Shown here: positions 5,229 to 5,533 of the stretch, in pieces
Numbering within the stretch: the stretch's first letter is position 1
Layout: each line of letters starts with the position of its first letter
Origin: an uncultured Verrucomicrobiota bacterium
GTDB taxonomy: Bacteria; Verrucomicrobiota; Verrucomicrobiia; Limisphaerales; UBA1096
DNA length: 5,533 nucleotides
Assembly: GCA_913050205.1 (NCBI GenBank)
Contig: CAJXAU010000139.1
Coordinates: 1-5,533 of the forward strand
Reading direction: 5' to 3'
Translations under genes and position numbers: made by a program
The notes under the pieces: generated by a model
What the model saw: the letters and a program-made list of their open reading frames with translations, nothing else
What the model was told of the DNA's origin: nothing
The model's database searches: none

Positions 5229-5533
5229 TCATTTGCCGTTGTTTTTTGTTTTTCGAAGCAGCTTGGCGATCCAGTCCTCCTGTTTTTTTCCATCCACAAC
5301 ACGATCGATCATCTGAACGGATAACAGATTCGGATTCTCCAAGGAGAACGTCACGGTGTATTTGGACTTCGTCTTGTTAATTGTGACCTCGTTCATTTTC
5401 CAAGTGATCTTTTTGTCCTTTAAGTCCATCGCGCCGGTGTTCGAAAAGTAGACGTCCCCGTCGTAGCCGTAGCCGAATACCTGCAACTGACCTGTCCCGG
5501 CGTTGAGAGACATGATCTTGCTGCCGGAGTTAA
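5229..5533 (-). CDS. C-terminal part of an unrecognised protein (5' end beyond the window)
   Basis: On the minus strand the frame is open from the window edge to TGA 5231-5229, about 101 residues. ATG at 5513 is probably internal, because the codons before it (NSGSKI) continue in frame to the edge. The sequence has alternating polar/hydrophobic strands (QLQVFGYGYDGDVYFSNT, ITWKMNEVTINKTKSKYTV, FSLENPNLLSVQMIDRVVDG) and a very basic tail (LLRKTKNNGK). This suggests an up-and-down beta sheet or small barrel of the lipocalin/DUF1579-like kind, which score or bind small ligands, but I cannot name a family. No signal peptide or membrane helix is in the visible part. It is transcribed in the same direction as gpsA but separated from it by 272 bases. 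Confidence 0.65.
   Translation of the reverse strand, partial: NSGSKIMSLNAGTGQLQVFGYGYDGDVYFSNTGAMDLKDKKITWKMNEVTINKTKSKYTVTFSLENPNLLSVQMIDRVVDGKKQEDWIAKLLRKTKNNGK

Noticed and set aside
4993..5316. Plus-strand frame over the foldback element
   Set aside because: The translation is an Arg/Ser-rich reading of the hairpin arms and then antisense to the minus-strand gene.
1..5533. CRISPR array, tRNA or rRNA genes, IS element
   Set aside because: I saw no regularly spaced direct repeats, no tRNA cloverleaf or rRNA segment, and no transposase frame.

Overview
The window looks like a chromosomal piece of a Verrucomicrobiota (PVC superphylum) bacterium. Three signs support this: a C-terminal PVC-type heme-binding cytochrome c domain, a Tat-exported Gfo/Idh/MocA oxidoreductase of the kind abundant in planctomycetes and verrucomicrobia, and a zinc-ribbon/Pro-rich/single-TM protein of a style common in that phylum. 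Most genes are GC-rich with GC-rich third codon positions. About 1540-2310 is clearly more AT-rich.

Layout. The plus strand carries, in order: the 3' part of a large cytochrome c-domain protein (1-764); a stand-alone methyltransferase matching the C-terminal domain of OvoA, the ovothiol enzyme (764-1522), whose start codon overlaps the cytochrome stop by one base; an AT-rich leader and a zinc-ribbon membrane protein of unknown function (1598-2200); a short Cys-rich lipoprotein frame interrupted by one in-frame TGA (2248-2517) that ends in a probable intrinsic terminator (2500-2551); and a Tat-signal Gfo/Idh/MocA oxidoreductase (2615-3949). The minus strand carries gpsA, NAD(P)-dependent glycerol-3-phosphate dehydrogenase (4956-3976), convergent with the oxidoreductase, and the C-terminal part of an unrecognised protein (5533-5229).

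The genes do not form one pathway. The cytochrome/methyltransferase pair is the only obvious translationally linked unit. gpsA is core phospholipid metabolism, and the oxidoreductase is typical of the expanded exported sugar-processing repertoire of the phylum.

Three structures go beyond ordinary genes. (1) A perfect palindrome with core CTTGGCCAAG occurs six times, both inside genes in two reading frames and between genes, in the manner of a highly iterated palindrome. (2) The Cys-rich lipoprotein frame has a TGA next to a Cys codon, exactly where a second Cys of a CC pair would be expected, and coding continues for 47 codons with no other stop. This is either a selenoprotein candidate or a single-base disruption. 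(3) A roughly 122-base imperfect inverted repeat (5074-5195) fills much of the gap upstream of gpsA and looks like a foldback/MITE-type dispersed repeat or a structured RNA.
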